Origin: Gemmatimonadota bacterium
GTDB lineage: Bacteria > Gemmatimonadota > Gemmatimonadetes > Gemmatimonadales > Gemmatimonadaceae
DNA length: 64,000 bases
Direction: 5' to 3'
NCBI GenBank assembly: GCA_016704465.1
Contig: JADJAD010000006.1
Span: 124,001-188,000, forward strand
Shown in pieces: positions 30,033-39,579 of this stretch (position 1 is the stretch's first letter; every line of letters begins with the position of its first letter). Position numbers and translations under genes: made by a program. Under the pieces are notes generated by a model. The model worked only from the letters and a program-made list of their open reading frames with translations, had not been told where the DNA came from and ran no database searches.

Positions 30033-30381
30033 GGGGAGTGTCGCTCGCTGGTGAGGTTCTCGTCGCGCGCTCGCGCCGGGGGGCGCCAGATTGGCCTGGC
30101 TGGGCCGGGGGAATGGAGGAGTCTGGATGCGCCAGGACGGGGAATCGATTGCGGGAACCCCAAGCCTCGGCGAGCGCGCGGGTGGCGAACTTGTCGACCC
30201 GGGTGGCATGTCGCAAGACGCGCTGGCGATGCCGCGCGCGGGCTCGGGCACCGGCGCAGGTGGCGCCGGAGCGCGGCACCGATGGTTCGCGCGTCGGTGG
30301 CCCGTTGCCCATACTTGCGTGTACGCGCCTGTACGTCCCCAGCGTCGCCGCACGCCTCACCACCGTCGTCACCCATCGCAC
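30033..30381. other. divergent intergenic region
   Basis: About 350 bases separate the IQM-like gene from the Gfo/Idh gene. Long open frames run through it on both strands but lack starts, domains and ribosome sites. I see no clear promoter or repeat. Confidence 0.4.
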
Positions 30382-31760
30382 ATGTCTCCCAACGATCCCT
30401 CTCGCCGCGACCTCCTCAAGGGTGCGGCGCTCGCCGGTGCCGGGCTGGCGTTCGGCGCCGGTTCGCTTCATGCCCAGCCGAACGGCGACGCATCCACGCC
30501 TCCATCGCTGCTCGAGCGCCCCTCGGCAGCCGCAACGATGGCCGGAGTGCCGTTCGAACAGCGCGACGTCGCCCGCATCGCCATCGTCGGGACCGGACTG
30601 CGTGGGCGTTCGGTGCTGCATGAGCTGATGGGGGTGCCCAACGTGCGCATCACGGCGCTGTGCGACACCGTGCCCGAGAAGGTGGAGATGGCGGTGCAGG
30701 TGATGCGAAAAGCAGGGCACGACTACGAGCCTGCGCGATTCACCTCGGGACCGAATGCCTACGAGGCGCTGGTCAAGCGCGACGACATCGACCTGGTGTA
30801 CACGGCGACTCCGTGGGAGTGGCACGTCCCCATCGTGCTGGCGGCGATGAACGCAGGCAAGCACGCGGCGACCGAGGTGCCGGCGGCGTACACGCTCGAC
30901 GACTGCTGGAAGCTCGTCGACACGTCGGAGCGCACCCGGCGGCACTGCCTCATGATGGAGAACTGCAACTACGGCTACAACGAGTTGCTCGTCCTGACGA
31001 TGGTGAAGGCCGGGGTCTTCGGCGAGCTGCAACACGCCGGCGCCGCCTACAACCACGACCTGCGCGCCATCCTGTTCGAGAACAAGGACGAAGGATTGTG
31101 GCGGCGGCGGCATCACACGCTGCGCGACAGCAACCTGTATCCCACCCACGGACTGGGGCCCGTCGCCTTCATGCTCGGCATCAATCGCGGCGACCGCTTC
31201 GACTACCTCGTCTCCATGAGCAGCCCCGCCCTCGGCCTGGCCAAGTGGCGCGACGATCACGAGCCGAAGGACTCACCGAAGTGGAAGGAGCGCTATGTCG
31301 CCGGCGACCTCAGCTCGTCGCTGATCAAGACCGCAAAGGGGCGCACGATCCGCCTGGAGCACGACGTGTCATCGCCGCGCCCGTACTCGCGCATCAACTC
31401 GATCCAGGGGACCAAGGGGATCTTCGAGGACTACCCGGCGCGCATTTATGTCGAGGGGGAGGGGGCAGAACACCGCTGGGCGTCCATCGATAGCTACAAG
31501 GCGAAGTACGAGCACACCCTGTGGCGCGAACTCGGCGCCAAGGCCAGCAGCGGCGGGCACGGCGGGATGGACTACGTGATGGCCTATCGCCTGGTGCAAT
31601 GCCTGCGCGAAGGGCTGGTCCCGGACTTCGATGTATACGACGCGGCGGCATGGTCCGCGCCAGGGCCGTTGAGCGAGATGTCGGTGGCGAGGGGAGCGCG
31701 CCGATGAAGTTCCCGGATTTCACGCGGGGAAAGTGGACGGAGGCGCGAGCCGCGCTGTAA
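30382..31760 (+). CDS. Gfo/Idh/MocA oxidoreductase, GH109-like, Tat-exported (3' frameshift)
   Basis: About 458 residues if repaired. A Tat signal ('SRRDLLKGAALAGAG') leads to a Rossmann domain ('RIAIVGTGLRGRSVL') and typical family sequence 'DLVYTATPWEWHVPIVLAAMNAGKHAATEVPAA', 'NCNYGYNEL' and 'THGLGPVAFML'. GH109 proteins use NAD to cleave N-acetylgalactosaminides; others are sugar 3-dehydrogenases. The open frame stops at 31707, but the expected family ending (S-A-P-M-K-F-P-D-F...) continues in another frame to 31760. One G missing from the G4 run at 31691-31694 explains this. Followed convergently by two isomerase genes. Confidence 0.85.
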
Positions 31761-31767
31761 GCGCACC

Positions 31768-31802
31768 CCCGTCTCCCGTCCCCCGTCCCCCGTCCCCCGT
31801 CC
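31768..31802 (+). repeat. heptamer repeat (CCCCCGT) between convergent genes
   Basis: About four to five CCCCCGT-type units fill the 44-base gap between the ends of the Gfo/Idh gene and the facing isomerase gene. Same unit as the tracts at 18764, 42645, 44504, 50561 and 57302. Confidence 0.9.
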
Positions 31803-31804
31803 CA

Positions 31805-32695
31805 CTACACCGTACAGATCCTCACCCCCTGCTCCAGCGCCTCGAGAGGCTCTCCCTTCGGAATAAACTCCTGCCCGACAAACCCCGCGTAGCCTAAGTC
31901 CGCAATCGCCCGCATGATCGCCGGATAGTACAGCTCCTGCGTCTCATTGATCTCGTTGCGCCCCGGCACGCCGCCGGTGTGGAAGTGGCCGATGGCCGCG
32001 TAGTGATCACGGATGTTGCGGATCACGTCGCCTTCCATGATCTGCATGTGGTAGATGTCGTACAGCAGCTTGAAACGCGGGCTCCCCACCCGCTTCACCA
32101 GCTCGGCGCCCCAGCTGGTGCGGTCGCACATGTAGTCCGTGTGATCGACCTTGGAGTTCAGCAGCTCCATGCACACCGTCACGCCCACTCGCTCGGCGGT
32201 CGGCGTGATACGCTTGAGTCCCGTGACGCAGTTCGCCAGCCCGTCCGCGTCCGACATCCCGTCGCGATTGCCGGAGAAGACGATCATGTTCGGCAGTCCC
32301 GCTGCGGCCACCAGCGGGAGCAGCCGCTCCGACTCGGCGACGAATCGATCGTGCTCGCTCGGGCGGTTGAGGCCCACGCGGATCGTGGTCGGTCCGTTGG
32401 CCATGGCGCAGGTGAGCCCGTACGACTTGACCGTCGCCCAGTCCTTCTCCCCCAGCAGCTCCACCGAGGCGAGGCCGATGCGCCTGGCGGCGGCGCACAG
32501 GTCGTCGAGCGGGATCTTGTCGTAACACCACTGGCAGACGCTCTGCTTGAGCCGCCCCGCCCCCGCCAGCGGCAACAAGCTGGCGAGCGACGTCGAGGCC
32601 ATGGCCGCCAGCGGTGATGCCGCGCCCGCCGCGGCGGTGCCTGCCAGCGCCACACCGCCCAGCGCCCGGAGCGCATCGCGGCGACTCTGGCTCAT
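31805..32695 (-). CDS. Tat-exported hydroxypyruvate-isomerase-like TIM barrel
   Basis: A 296-residue xylose-isomerase-like (AP endonuclease family 2) TIM-barrel protein with a Tat signal ('SRRDALRALGGVALAGTAAAG'). Motifs include 'SVCQWCYDKIPLDDLC', 'VTVCMELLNSKVDHTDYMCD', 'LLYDIYHMQIMEGD', 'IGHFHTGGVPGRNEINETQELYY' and 'FVGQEFIP'. These supply the Glu, Asp, His and Glu of the metal site and resemble hydroxypyruvate isomerase. Export argues against a purely cytosolic role; processing of an oxidised sugar made by the neighbouring Gfo/Idh enzyme is plausible. Its ATG overlaps the upstream gene's stop. Confidence 0.85.
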   Translation of the reverse strand: MSQSRRDALRALGGVALAGTAAAGAASPLAAMASTSLASLLPLAGAGRLKQSVCQWCYDKIPLDDLCAAARRIGLASVELLGEKDWATVKSYGLTCAMANGPTTIRVGLNRPSEHDRFVAESERLLPLVAAAGLPNMIVFSGNRDGMSDADGLANCVTGLKRITPTAERVGVTVCMELLNSKVDHTDYMCDRTSWGAELVKRVGSPRFKLLYDIYHMQIMEGDVIRNIRDHYAAIGHFHTGGVPGRNEINETQELYYPAIMRAIADLGYAGFVGQEFIPKGEPLEALEQGVRICTV

Positions 32696-33576
32696 AGTGC
32701 GCTCAGCGCCTTGTACGAGGCCGCGATCGAGGCGAACGGATCCGCCGGGTTGTCGTGCTCCACGAAGTAGTGCTTGATGCCGGCCAGCTGCGCCTTGGCG
32801 ATGTACGACTTGAACGGAATGACGCCCGAGCCGACCTCGGTCATGGTCCCGTCGGCCTTCATGTCCTTCACGTGCACCAGCGGGAAGCGGCCAGGATACC
32901 GGGCGAAGTAGTCCAGAGGGTTCTTCTTCGCCTTGTTGGTCCAGAACAGGTCCAGCTCGAACTGCACCAGGTTACGGTCGCAACGCGTGAGCAGCAGTTC
33001 GTACGGCACCTCGCCGCCTACCGTCTCGAACTCGAAGTCGTGGTTGTGGTAGGCGAACTGGATGGCGCGCTTGTTGGTCAGCGCCGCCGCCTCGTTGCAC
33101 TGGTCGGCCAGCTTCTTGTAGTTGTCGAGCGTGCGGTCCTTGGCGTCGATATAGGGCATCACCGCGAACTTGTGCCCGATCGTCTGCATCGCGTCGAGCG
33201 TTCCGTTCGGGTTCTTGAGGATCTCCCCGACCTGGATGTGCACCGAGGGTGCCGTGAGCCCGTTGGTCTTGAGCGCGGCGGCGATCTGGGCCGGTGTGCG
33301 GTTGAAGTAGCCGGCGAACTCGACTTCCTTGAAGCCGATCGATGCGACCCGGGCCAGCGTGGCTTCCACGCTCTTTTCCATTGCGCCGCGCACCGTGTAG
33401 AGCTGCACACCGCAGCGCGCCACCGCCGCCGCCGCGACTGTTCTCGCACCATCGGCGTCTGGCGATTCGGGGCGATCGGAGCCCTGGGCCAGGAGCGTGT
33501 TGAGCAATGGGGTGGCGACAAGCCCGAGGGCCGACGCCTGCGTCAGGCGCTTGAGCGCTTCTCTGCGGGAGGTCAC
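32692..33576 (-). CDS. Tat-exported sugar phosphate isomerase/epimerase-like protein
   Basis: A 294-residue TIM-barrel protein of the same broad superfamily as its operon partner. A Tat signal ('SRREALKRLTQASALGL') precedes 'GVQLYTVRGAMEKSVEATLARVASIGFKEVEFAGYFNRTP', then 'FAYHNHDFEF', 'VQFELDLFWTNKAKK', 'VHVKDMKADGTMTEVGSG' and 'YFVEHDNP'. Such Tat-borne barrels usually accompany Gfo/Idh oxidoreductases in keto-sugar metabolism. First gene of the operon; its stop overlaps the next start by ATGA. Exact substrate unknown. Confidence 0.85.
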   Translation of the reverse strand: MTSRREALKRLTQASALGLVATPLLNTLLAQGSDRPESPDADGARTVAAAAVARCGVQLYTVRGAMEKSVEATLARVASIGFKEVEFAGYFNRTPAQIAAALKTNGLTAPSVHIQVGEILKNPNGTLDAMQTIGHKFAVMPYIDAKDRTLDNYKKLADQCNEAAALTNKRAIQFAYHNHDFEFETVGGEVPYELLLTRCDRNLVQFELDLFWTNKAKKNPLDYFARYPGRFPLVHVKDMKADGTMTEVGSGVIPFKSYIAKAQLAGIKHYFVEHDNPADPFASIAASYKALSAL

Positions 33577-33750
33577 GGATGGAGAGGCTGAAGGTGGCGG
33601 CCGGATGCGGCGACTCGACTCGGCCTGATACCCCGACCGCAGGCGAAGGTCGTCGGATGGCCGACTCGCAGTGGTTGAACAAGGGGGCAGTGTTCCGGTC
33701 GAACGTACCCGGAATCGCCGCCCCCGTCCAGCAAGCCGGGCCCTGCCAGA

Positions 33751-35553
33751 CTACCGAATCACCGCCCCACTGTCGCCCGGGATAAGCAACTGCCGGTGCG
33801 CCCACCACGGGGCGATCCCGTTGCGCATGACCCGCTCGTGGAACTCTCGCAGGTTGAAGGTCGAGCCGCCGAGCCGAGTCGCGTCTTCCCGCAGCGTCAG
33901 CATCGCCCGCTTGCCGAGGAAGTAGCCGCCGTTGGTCGGGTCATACGCCACGCGCGATGCCTCCTGCAGCGCCGCCGGCCCCGGGACGTGGGCATTCTCC
34001 TCGAAGAACTTCGCCCCCTGGTCGATCGTCCAACCGTTCACGTGCACGTTGAGGCTCACGATCAGCCGACAGATGCGCGTCATCGACTCGGAGAGCTGGG
34101 CCATCGCGTAGCGCGGATCGTCTCGCTTGAACCCCTGCTCGATCACCAAATGCTCGGCGTAGTGCGCCCATCCGTCCTGTCCGCTCGACGGTTGCGGGAA
34201 CGGGTTGAGCCCGATCCAGATACGACGGATCTTGCCTGGCGTCTCGCGCATAAAGAGCGAGTGCACGAAGTGCCCCGGCATCGCCTCGTGGGCCGAGGTG
34301 ATCGTCAGCGACGGATAGTTGAAGCGCTCCAGCCACTTGTCCTGTCGCTCCGCAGGCCAGCTCGCGTTGGCATCGGTGATGTAGTAAATCGACTTGACTG
34401 GCGGCGACTCCATGGGCGGGGAGGCGTGCATCGATGCCAGGCCGATATCAAACGGCTTCGACGGCTCGATGATGACCTGGTCGGCGCTCGGCAGGCGCAC
34501 GAGCCCCTGGCTGGTGACAAACTGCTGCAGCTCGTCCACGACCTTGCGCGTGGCCGCGACCAGTTCGCCACGCTTGGGGTGGTCCTGCAGCACGTCGCGC
34601 CACACGTCCATGGGAGCGCGCGTCGAGTCGATGGCCCGGGCCTTTTCGACGAACAGCGCCTGCTCCAGCGCGAGTTCACGCTGGGCGATCTCGAGCATGC
34701 GGGCCGACGGAACGTCGATCAGCTCCTCAGCGCGGTAGCGCGCCTCTACGTACTCCGTGCCTAACGCAATTGTCCCATTGGCGCGCGCGAGGATGGTGCG
34801 CGGATACTCGGCGATGAACGCATCGAGCGCCGCACCGGCCGTCACCGCCTCGGTCATCATCGAATCGAACGCGGCGCCGCGCGGTTCGGCCAGCGCGAGC
34901 GCCAGGTCGTTCGCCAGCATCGCGCTCGCCCCCTGGAACATGCCCAGCCCACGCTCGGCGAGGATACGGGGCGGATTGGCGAGGTTGGCGCGCGCCGCAT
35001 CGAGCAGCGCGGGGACGCCGCGCAGCTTCGCGCGGACCCGTTGCATGCGCAGCTCGGCCGGCGAGCTTTCCATTGTCATGAGGTTGTGCACGCCATCGGT
35101 GACCGCCGAGGCGTAGATCATCGGGTTGCGCTGCCAGCTCTTGGCGACCTCGAGGTCGAGCAGCCAGCCGTCGATGACACCGCTGAGGATGCGCTGGTCC
35201 ACGCGTTCGTCGGGCGTGAGCGCGGCCGAGGGTATGGCGGTGAGCTGTTCCTTCATGTCGCGGAACCAGGCCACCTGACGCGCGATGTTGTCCGCCGAGA
35301 AGTCCTCGAGGCGGTCGTCGTGCATATGGAGGCCGTTGCCGGCGGCGATGGACGGGTAGAAGCCGGCCCAGCCGTCGAGGTAGGTGTCGACGAGGGCGGC
35401 GAAGGTGCGGGATTCGGGGGTGGTCGTGCCGTAGGCGGCGCGTGCGGTGGAGTCGGGGGGGGTGGAGGAACTGGCGTTATCGCCGCCAGGGGAGCAGGCT
35501 GCGGCTATGGACAGCAATGCGGCGAGCGTGGCCGTCTGGTGCGGGCGGAGCAT
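33751..35553 (-). CDS. DUF885 metallopeptidase-like lipoprotein
   Basis: A 600-residue DUF885 protein with a lipoprotein signal ('AALLSIAAACS'). The zinc-site motif 'SAHEAMPGHFVHSLFM' lies near residue 418, and the downstream glutamate is in 'GWAHYAEHLVIEQG'. The family resembles M32/M3-like helical peptidases. An N-terminal 'GNGLHMHDDRLEDFS' and a C-terminal 'DPTNGGYFLGKRAMLTLREDA' fit the usual layout and length. It probably cleaves small peptides in the periplasm; no substrate is established. Stand-alone. Confidence 0.88.
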   Translation of the reverse strand: MLRPHQTATLAALLSIAAACSPGGDNASSSTPPDSTARAAYGTTTPESRTFAALVDTYLDGWAGFYPSIAAGNGLHMHDDRLEDFSADNIARQVAWFRDMKEQLTAIPSAALTPDERVDQRILSGVIDGWLLDLEVAKSWQRNPMIYASAVTDGVHNLMTMESSPAELRMQRVRAKLRGVPALLDAARANLANPPRILAERGLGMFQGASAMLANDLALALAEPRGAAFDSMMTEAVTAGAALDAFIAEYPRTILARANGTIALGTEYVEARYRAEELIDVPSARMLEIAQRELALEQALFVEKARAIDSTRAPMDVWRDVLQDHPKRGELVAATRKVVDELQQFVTSQGLVRLPSADQVIIEPSKPFDIGLASMHASPPMESPPVKSIYYITDANASWPAERQDKWLERFNYPSLTITSAHEAMPGHFVHSLFMRETPGKIRRIWIGLNPFPQPSSGQDGWAHYAEHLVIEQGFKRDDPRYAMAQLSESMTRICRLIVSLNVHVNGWTIDQGAKFFEENAHVPGPAALQEASRVAYDPTNGGYFLGKRAMLTLREDATRLGGSTFNLREFHERVMRNGIAPWWAHRQLLIPGDSGAVIR

Positions 35554-35773
35554 GAGGGGCGGGTGGCGGAGGGAGTACGCGGGGAGGGAGGGAGCAACCT
35601 TATCATGCGCGTTGGCGCCGGGCTAGGAAGGGGTGGGGATTGGGAGCAAAGCGACAGACGATACGCACGGCTATCGTGGGAAGCTGGGCACGCCCTCGTT
35701 CAGGACCGTGCCAGACCTTGCAAGTCGGCTCCCTAGAATCACCTTCCTCCCTCACGCGGGCAACGGCTCCTCC

Positions 35774-36553
35774 ATGTTTCGCTGGCTCACCAAGCGACGA
35801 CGCGCAGCACTTCGCCAAGCGGCGCTCCCTGCGGCGTGGCAGGCAATCATAGACCGGAACGTGCCGTACGCGTCGCGGCTTCCCGCCGACGACCGTCACG
35901 AACTGGCCGGCCACGTGCAGGTGTTTCTCGCCGAGAAGTCCTTCGAGGGCTGCGGCGGGCTCGAGATCACCGACGAGATTCGCGTGACGGTCGCCGCGCA
36001 GGCGTGCATTCTCCTGCTGCACCGCGAGACGGACTACTTCTCGAAATTGGTGTCGATTCTCGTATACCCCTCCACGTACGTGGTGCCCGGCGGCCAACAC
36101 GTCGGCGACGGGATGATGAGTCTCGACGAAGAAGCACGGCTCGGCGAATCGTGGATCTCGGGCGTGGTGGTGCTGGGGTGGGACAGCGTGCTGGCCGGTG
36201 CGCGCGACATGCACGACGGCCACAACGTCGTGTTGCACGAGTTTGCGCATCAGCTCGACCAGGAGGACGGCGCGAGCGACGGCGCACCCATACTGTCGCA
36301 GCACTCCCGGTATGTGGCCTGGGCGCGCGTCCTCGGCGACGAGTTCGACACCATCGTGGCGGCAACACGTGATGCGCACGGCCCCGTGATCGACCCGTAC
36401 GGCGCCACCAACCCCGCCGAGTTCTTTGCGGTGGTCACGGAGACGTTCTTCGAGAAGCCGCGTCAGTTGAAGGCCCGACATCCCGAACTCTACGAGCAGT
36501 TTCAGCAGTTCTACCGGCAAGATCCGATTGCGCTGATAGAAGGCACGCGGTGA
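35774..36553 (+). CDS. mtfA: MtfA-like zinc peptidase
   Basis: A 259-residue protein of the MtfA (formerly YeeI) family. It has 'LPADDRHELAGHVQVFLAEKSFEGCGGLEITDEIRVTVAAQACILLL' in the N-terminal half, then the gluzincin motif 'VVLHEFAHQLDQEDG' (HEFAH near residue 155) and a distal 'NPAEFFAVVTETFFEKP' with the third ligand Glu. In E. coli MtfA is an aminopeptidase that binds the repressor Mlc. Whether an Mlc-like partner exists here is not visible. Start ATG 35774 matches the family N-terminus 'MFRWLTKRRR'. Confidence 0.9.
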   Translation: MFRWLTKRRRAALRQAALPAAWQAIIDRNVPYASRLPADDRHELAGHVQVFLAEKSFEGCGGLEITDEIRVTVAAQACILLLHRETDYFSKLVSILVYPSTYVVPGGQHVGDGMMSLDEEARLGESWISGVVVLGWDSVLAGARDMHDGHNVVLHEFAHQLDQEDGASDGAPILSQHSRYVAWARVLGDEFDTIVAATRDAHGPVIDPYGATNPAEFFAVVTETFFEKPRQLKARHPELYEQFQQFYRQDPIALIEGTR

Positions 36554-36590
36554 ACTACGTGTCGGCTGAAGGCGGTTCCAGTCGTGCCAG

Positions 36591-38264
36591 TCACTCATGG
36601 CGGTTCGACCCAACCCTTCTCCGCTTCTCGTAGCCTGGCCTACGAAGTCTCCACCCCCTCCACCCCATCTCCCCCACCGCCACCTCCCGCATCCGAAACT
36701 TCTGGATCTTCCCGGTCACCGTCATCGGATACCCGTCGACAAACTTCACAAAGCGAGGAATCTTGTACGACGAAATCCGCCCCTTGCAGAATGCAATGAT
36801 CCCCTCGACAGTGGGCTGCGAACCGGGACGAGGAACAATCCACGCCATCACCTCCTCCCCATACCGCTCACTCGGCACCCCGATCACCTGCGCGTCCTGC
36901 ACATCCGGATGCGAATACAGAAACTCCTCGATCTCGCGCGGATAAATGTTCTCCCCGCCGCGAATGATCATGTCCTTGATGCGGCCCACGATGCTGGCGT
37001 ATCCGTCGTCATCGATCGTCGCGAGGTCGCCGGTGTGCATCCAGCCGGCAACATCAATCGCCCCGTCAGTCGCAACCTCGTCGTTCCAGTAGCCGAGCAT
37101 CACCGAATAGCCGCGGGTACACAGCTCTCCGGTCTCGCCTCGCGGGACGATCGCCCCGGTCTCGGGATGCACGACCTTCACCTCCACATGCGGATGCACG
37201 CGCCCCACGGTGCTCACGCGCTTGTCGAGCGGATCGTCCACCGCGCTCTGCGTGGACACGGGCGACGTCTCGGTCATGCCGTAGCAGATGGTCACCTCGG
37301 TCATGTGCATGGCGGACTGCACGCGCTTCATGACCTCGACGGGGCACGGCGACCCGGCCATGATCCCGGTGCGCAGTGTTGAGAGGTCAAACGTGACGAA
37401 ATCGGGGAGCGCCAGCTCGGCGATGAACATGCTTGGCACACCGTACAGCGACGTGCAGCGCTCGGCCTGCACGGTCTCCAGCGCGAGCGTGGGGTCGAAC
37501 GCCTCGCCGGGAATGACCATGCACGCCCCGTGGGTGGTGCAGGCCAGGTTGCCGAGCACCATGCCGAAGCAGTGATAGAACGGGACGGGGATGCAGACGC
37601 GATCATCGGGGGTGTAGCGCAGCGCCTGACCGATGAAAAAGCCGTTGTTGAGGATGTTGTGGTGTGAGAGCGTCGCCCCCTTGGGAAAGCCGGTGGTCCC
37701 CGAGGTGTACTGGATGTTGATGGGGTCGTCGAACTGGAGCGCGGCTTCGCGGGTGGCGAGGGCATCCTCGGGCACCTGAGCGGCGCGCGCAAGCAGTGCG
37801 TCCCAGCCGTCGTCCAGCACGACCGTCTCTGTCAGCTCCGGACAGTTGGGGCGCACGACATCCACCATCTCCACGTAGCTGGTCGCGCGAAAGCCGCGGG
37901 CGAGCAGCAACAGGCGCGCACCGGACTGGCGCAGGGCGTACTCCAGCTCTGCCGTCTTGTAGGCCGGGTTGATGTTGACGAGAATCGCCCCCATGCGCGC
38001 CGTGGCGAACTGTGTCACGACCCACTCGAACCGGTTGGGCGACCAGATGCCGATCCGATCACCGGGCGCTATGCCGACGGCCATCAGCGCCCGGGCAAGG
38101 ATCGTGGTCGCGTCCCACAGCTCGTTGTAGGTGAGGCGAATGCCCTGGGCGCGAACCACGAGCGCCTCGCGGTCGCCGTACGTTGCCACCGTGCGGCGCA
38201 GGTTCTCGCCGATGGTCTCGCCGAGCAGCGGCGTGGCGGAGGTGCCGTGGACGTAGGAGAGCAC
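36591..38264 (-). CDS. acyl-CoA synthetase (AMP-binding)
   Basis: A 557-residue adenylate-forming ligase. The P-loop-like motif is 'YTSGTTGFPKGA' (near residue 187), with further core motifs 'GMTETSPVS', 'GWMHTGDLATIDDDGYASIVGRIKDMIIRGGENIYPREIEEFL' and the C-terminal lysine in 'VTGKIQKFRMRE'. The overall pattern is that of medium/long-chain fatty acyl-CoA synthetases (ACSF2/FadK-like). It activates a carboxylate with ATP and CoA in the cytoplasm. The start is GTG 38264. No other beta-oxidation gene is adjacent. Confidence 0.9.
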   Translation of the reverse strand: MLSYVHGTSATPLLGETIGENLRRTVATYGDREALVVRAQGIRLTYNELWDATTILARALMAVGIAPGDRIGIWSPNRFEWVVTQFATARMGAILVNINPAYKTAELEYALRQSGARLLLLARGFRATSYVEMVDVVRPNCPELTETVVLDDGWDALLARAAQVPEDALATREAALQFDDPINIQYTSGTTGFPKGATLSHHNILNNGFFIGQALRYTPDDRVCIPVPFYHCFGMVLGNLACTTHGACMVIPGEAFDPTLALETVQAERCTSLYGVPSMFIAELALPDFVTFDLSTLRTGIMAGSPCPVEVMKRVQSAMHMTEVTICYGMTETSPVSTQSAVDDPLDKRVSTVGRVHPHVEVKVVHPETGAIVPRGETGELCTRGYSVMLGYWNDEVATDGAIDVAGWMHTGDLATIDDDGYASIVGRIKDMIIRGGENIYPREIEEFLYSHPDVQDAQVIGVPSERYGEEVMAWIVPRPGSQPTVEGIIAFCKGRISSYKIPRFVKFVDGYPMTVTGKIQKFRMREVAVGEMGWRGWRLRRPGYEKRRRVGSNRHE

Positions 38265-38275
38265 GAGATGACCCC

Positions 38276-38311
38276 GGTGGGTGTGCCGGTGGGTGTGCCG
38301 GTGGGTGTGCC
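38276..38311 (+). repeat. 12-bp tandem repeat, three copies
   Basis: GGTGGGTGTGCC is repeated three times, with a degraded fourth copy, just upstream of the acyl-CoA synthetase start codon. It may affect its leader or promoter; this is position only. Confidence 0.8.
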
Positions 38312-38389
38312 AGTTGGTGTGTCGGACGCCTAACCCTAACCCGCGACGCGGCGGCGTCCAGCGTCAGCGCGCTATCGACGCGACGGCCG

Positions 38390-38866
38390 TCACGGGCGGA
38401 ACGGCCTGCGAGGAGTATCCCCCCGCACGTACAACGGATGCCGCGGCGCGCCCGACGCAGTCACACCGAGGCAGTCGACGGCACCGAGCAGCTGCAGCAC
38501 CCGCGCGTCGCGCCCCATCCACGCCCCATGGCTCCCCCACGCCGCCACCACCACGGGCGACTCGGCGGCCAGGCGCTGCAGCCACCGATCGTTGGCCCGC
38601 CCGATGGGACTCGGCTCGGCCTTCATGTCGGCCGGACGCGTGGCGCGAAAGGCGAAGATGTTCCCGACCGACATCCCCCCAAAACCCCAACGTTTGGCGA
38701 ACGCTATGCAGCGGCGCATGGTGGGGTCGTCGCGCGTGGCGTCGGCGGTGGAGGGATTGAGGGCGATGAAGCAGCAGGCTGGGCGCGAGGCGTCCCAGGT
38801 GCGCCACAGGGCATAGCGATAGCGGCCGCACCGGGAAAAGTGGGCCGCACCAACGATGTCGGGCAT
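38390..38866 (-). CDS. DUF1643 family protein
   Basis: A 158-residue protein with the DUF1643 pattern: 'FSRCGRYRYALWRTW', 'FIALNPSTADATRDDPTMRRCIAFAKRWGFGGMSVGNIFAFRATRP', 'VVAAWGSHGAW' and 'GAPRHPLYV'. The family is widespread, short and uncharacterised, and is sometimes found near phage or nucleic-acid genes, but nothing here supports that. Length is normal. Cytosolic. Stand-alone between the acyl-CoA synthetase promoter region and DUF3597. Confidence 0.88.
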   Translation of the reverse strand: MPDIVGAAHFSRCGRYRYALWRTWDASRPACCFIALNPSTADATRDDPTMRRCIAFAKRWGFGGMSVGNIFAFRATRPADMKAEPSPIGRANDRWLQRLAAESPVVVAAWGSHGAWMGRDARVLQLLGAVDCLGVTASGAPRHPLYVRGDTPRRPFRP

Positions 38867-38960
38867 GTGAAGGGATTTCGTGGCCTCATGGCGCGTCGTG
38901 CAGACGCGCCACGGGCCAACTCACGGGGCGCCGGTCAGTCGAGCCGGCCAGTCGCGAAGG

Positions 38961-39371
38961 TCAGTCGAGCAGGTCGGGCGGGATGTTGCCGCCGTTGCCG
39001 GCGATCTTGATCAGCACGGCCTTGTGCAGCCACATGTTCATCTGGGCCGAGTCGGCGAGCTTCTCGGTGGGGCAACCAAGCTCGATGGCGAGTGCCTTGC
39101 GCGCGGCAAAGGAGGAATCCAGTCCGAGCAACTTGTGCAGGTCGACGATCGACGTCTTCCAGTTGAGCTTTTCGGGGTGGGCGGCGGCCATCCCTTCGAG
39201 CTTGGACATGACGTCCACGACCGGGATCAACTTGGACTCGTAGACCGGAGCGGCCGCGGCCGGAACGCCGGCGGTTGCCGGTGCGCTGGGGGAGGGTGCG
39301 GGGGCGGAGCTCGCCGCCTTGGCGTCGTCGCCGATGCCGAGCTTGCTCAGAATGCTGCCGAATATGCTCAC
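38961..39371 (-). CDS. DUF3597 family protein
   Basis: About 136 residues. The N-terminus 'SIFGSILSKLGIG' and the C-terminal domain 'VDVMSKLEGMAAAHPEKLNWKTSIVDLHKLLGLDSSFAARKALAIELG' match DUF3597, whose C-terminal helical domain resembles LysM-associated or peptidoglycan-linked small proteins. An Ala/Pro-rich linker joins the two. I use GTG 39371 because AGGAG lies about 9 bases upstream and the family begins at this point. The longer frame to 39437 is unlikely. Role unknown. Confidence 0.88.
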   Translation of the reverse strand: MSIFGSILSKLGIGDDAKAASSAPAPSPSAPATAGVPAAAAPVYESKLIPVVDVMSKLEGMAAAHPEKLNWKTSIVDLHKLLGLDSSFAARKALAIELGCPTEKLADSAQMNMWLHKAVLIKIAGNGGNIPPDLLD

Positions 39372-39579
39372 GTATTTCTCTCCTGTTCGAGGTTGAGTTC
39401 GCACACGTAGCCTACGCGAGACCAGTGTGCGACGCAAGCGCTCGATCGCGCGCGTCCAAATGCTTTATGTGGTTAGGCCTGGCGGCGGTCCAGACGCGGG
39501 ATCCTGTATCTGGATCGCCGATGGCCCGCCGCTTGCCCTGGCGCCCTGCGCAAGCGCTCGGCGCTCGACTCGATGCTCC

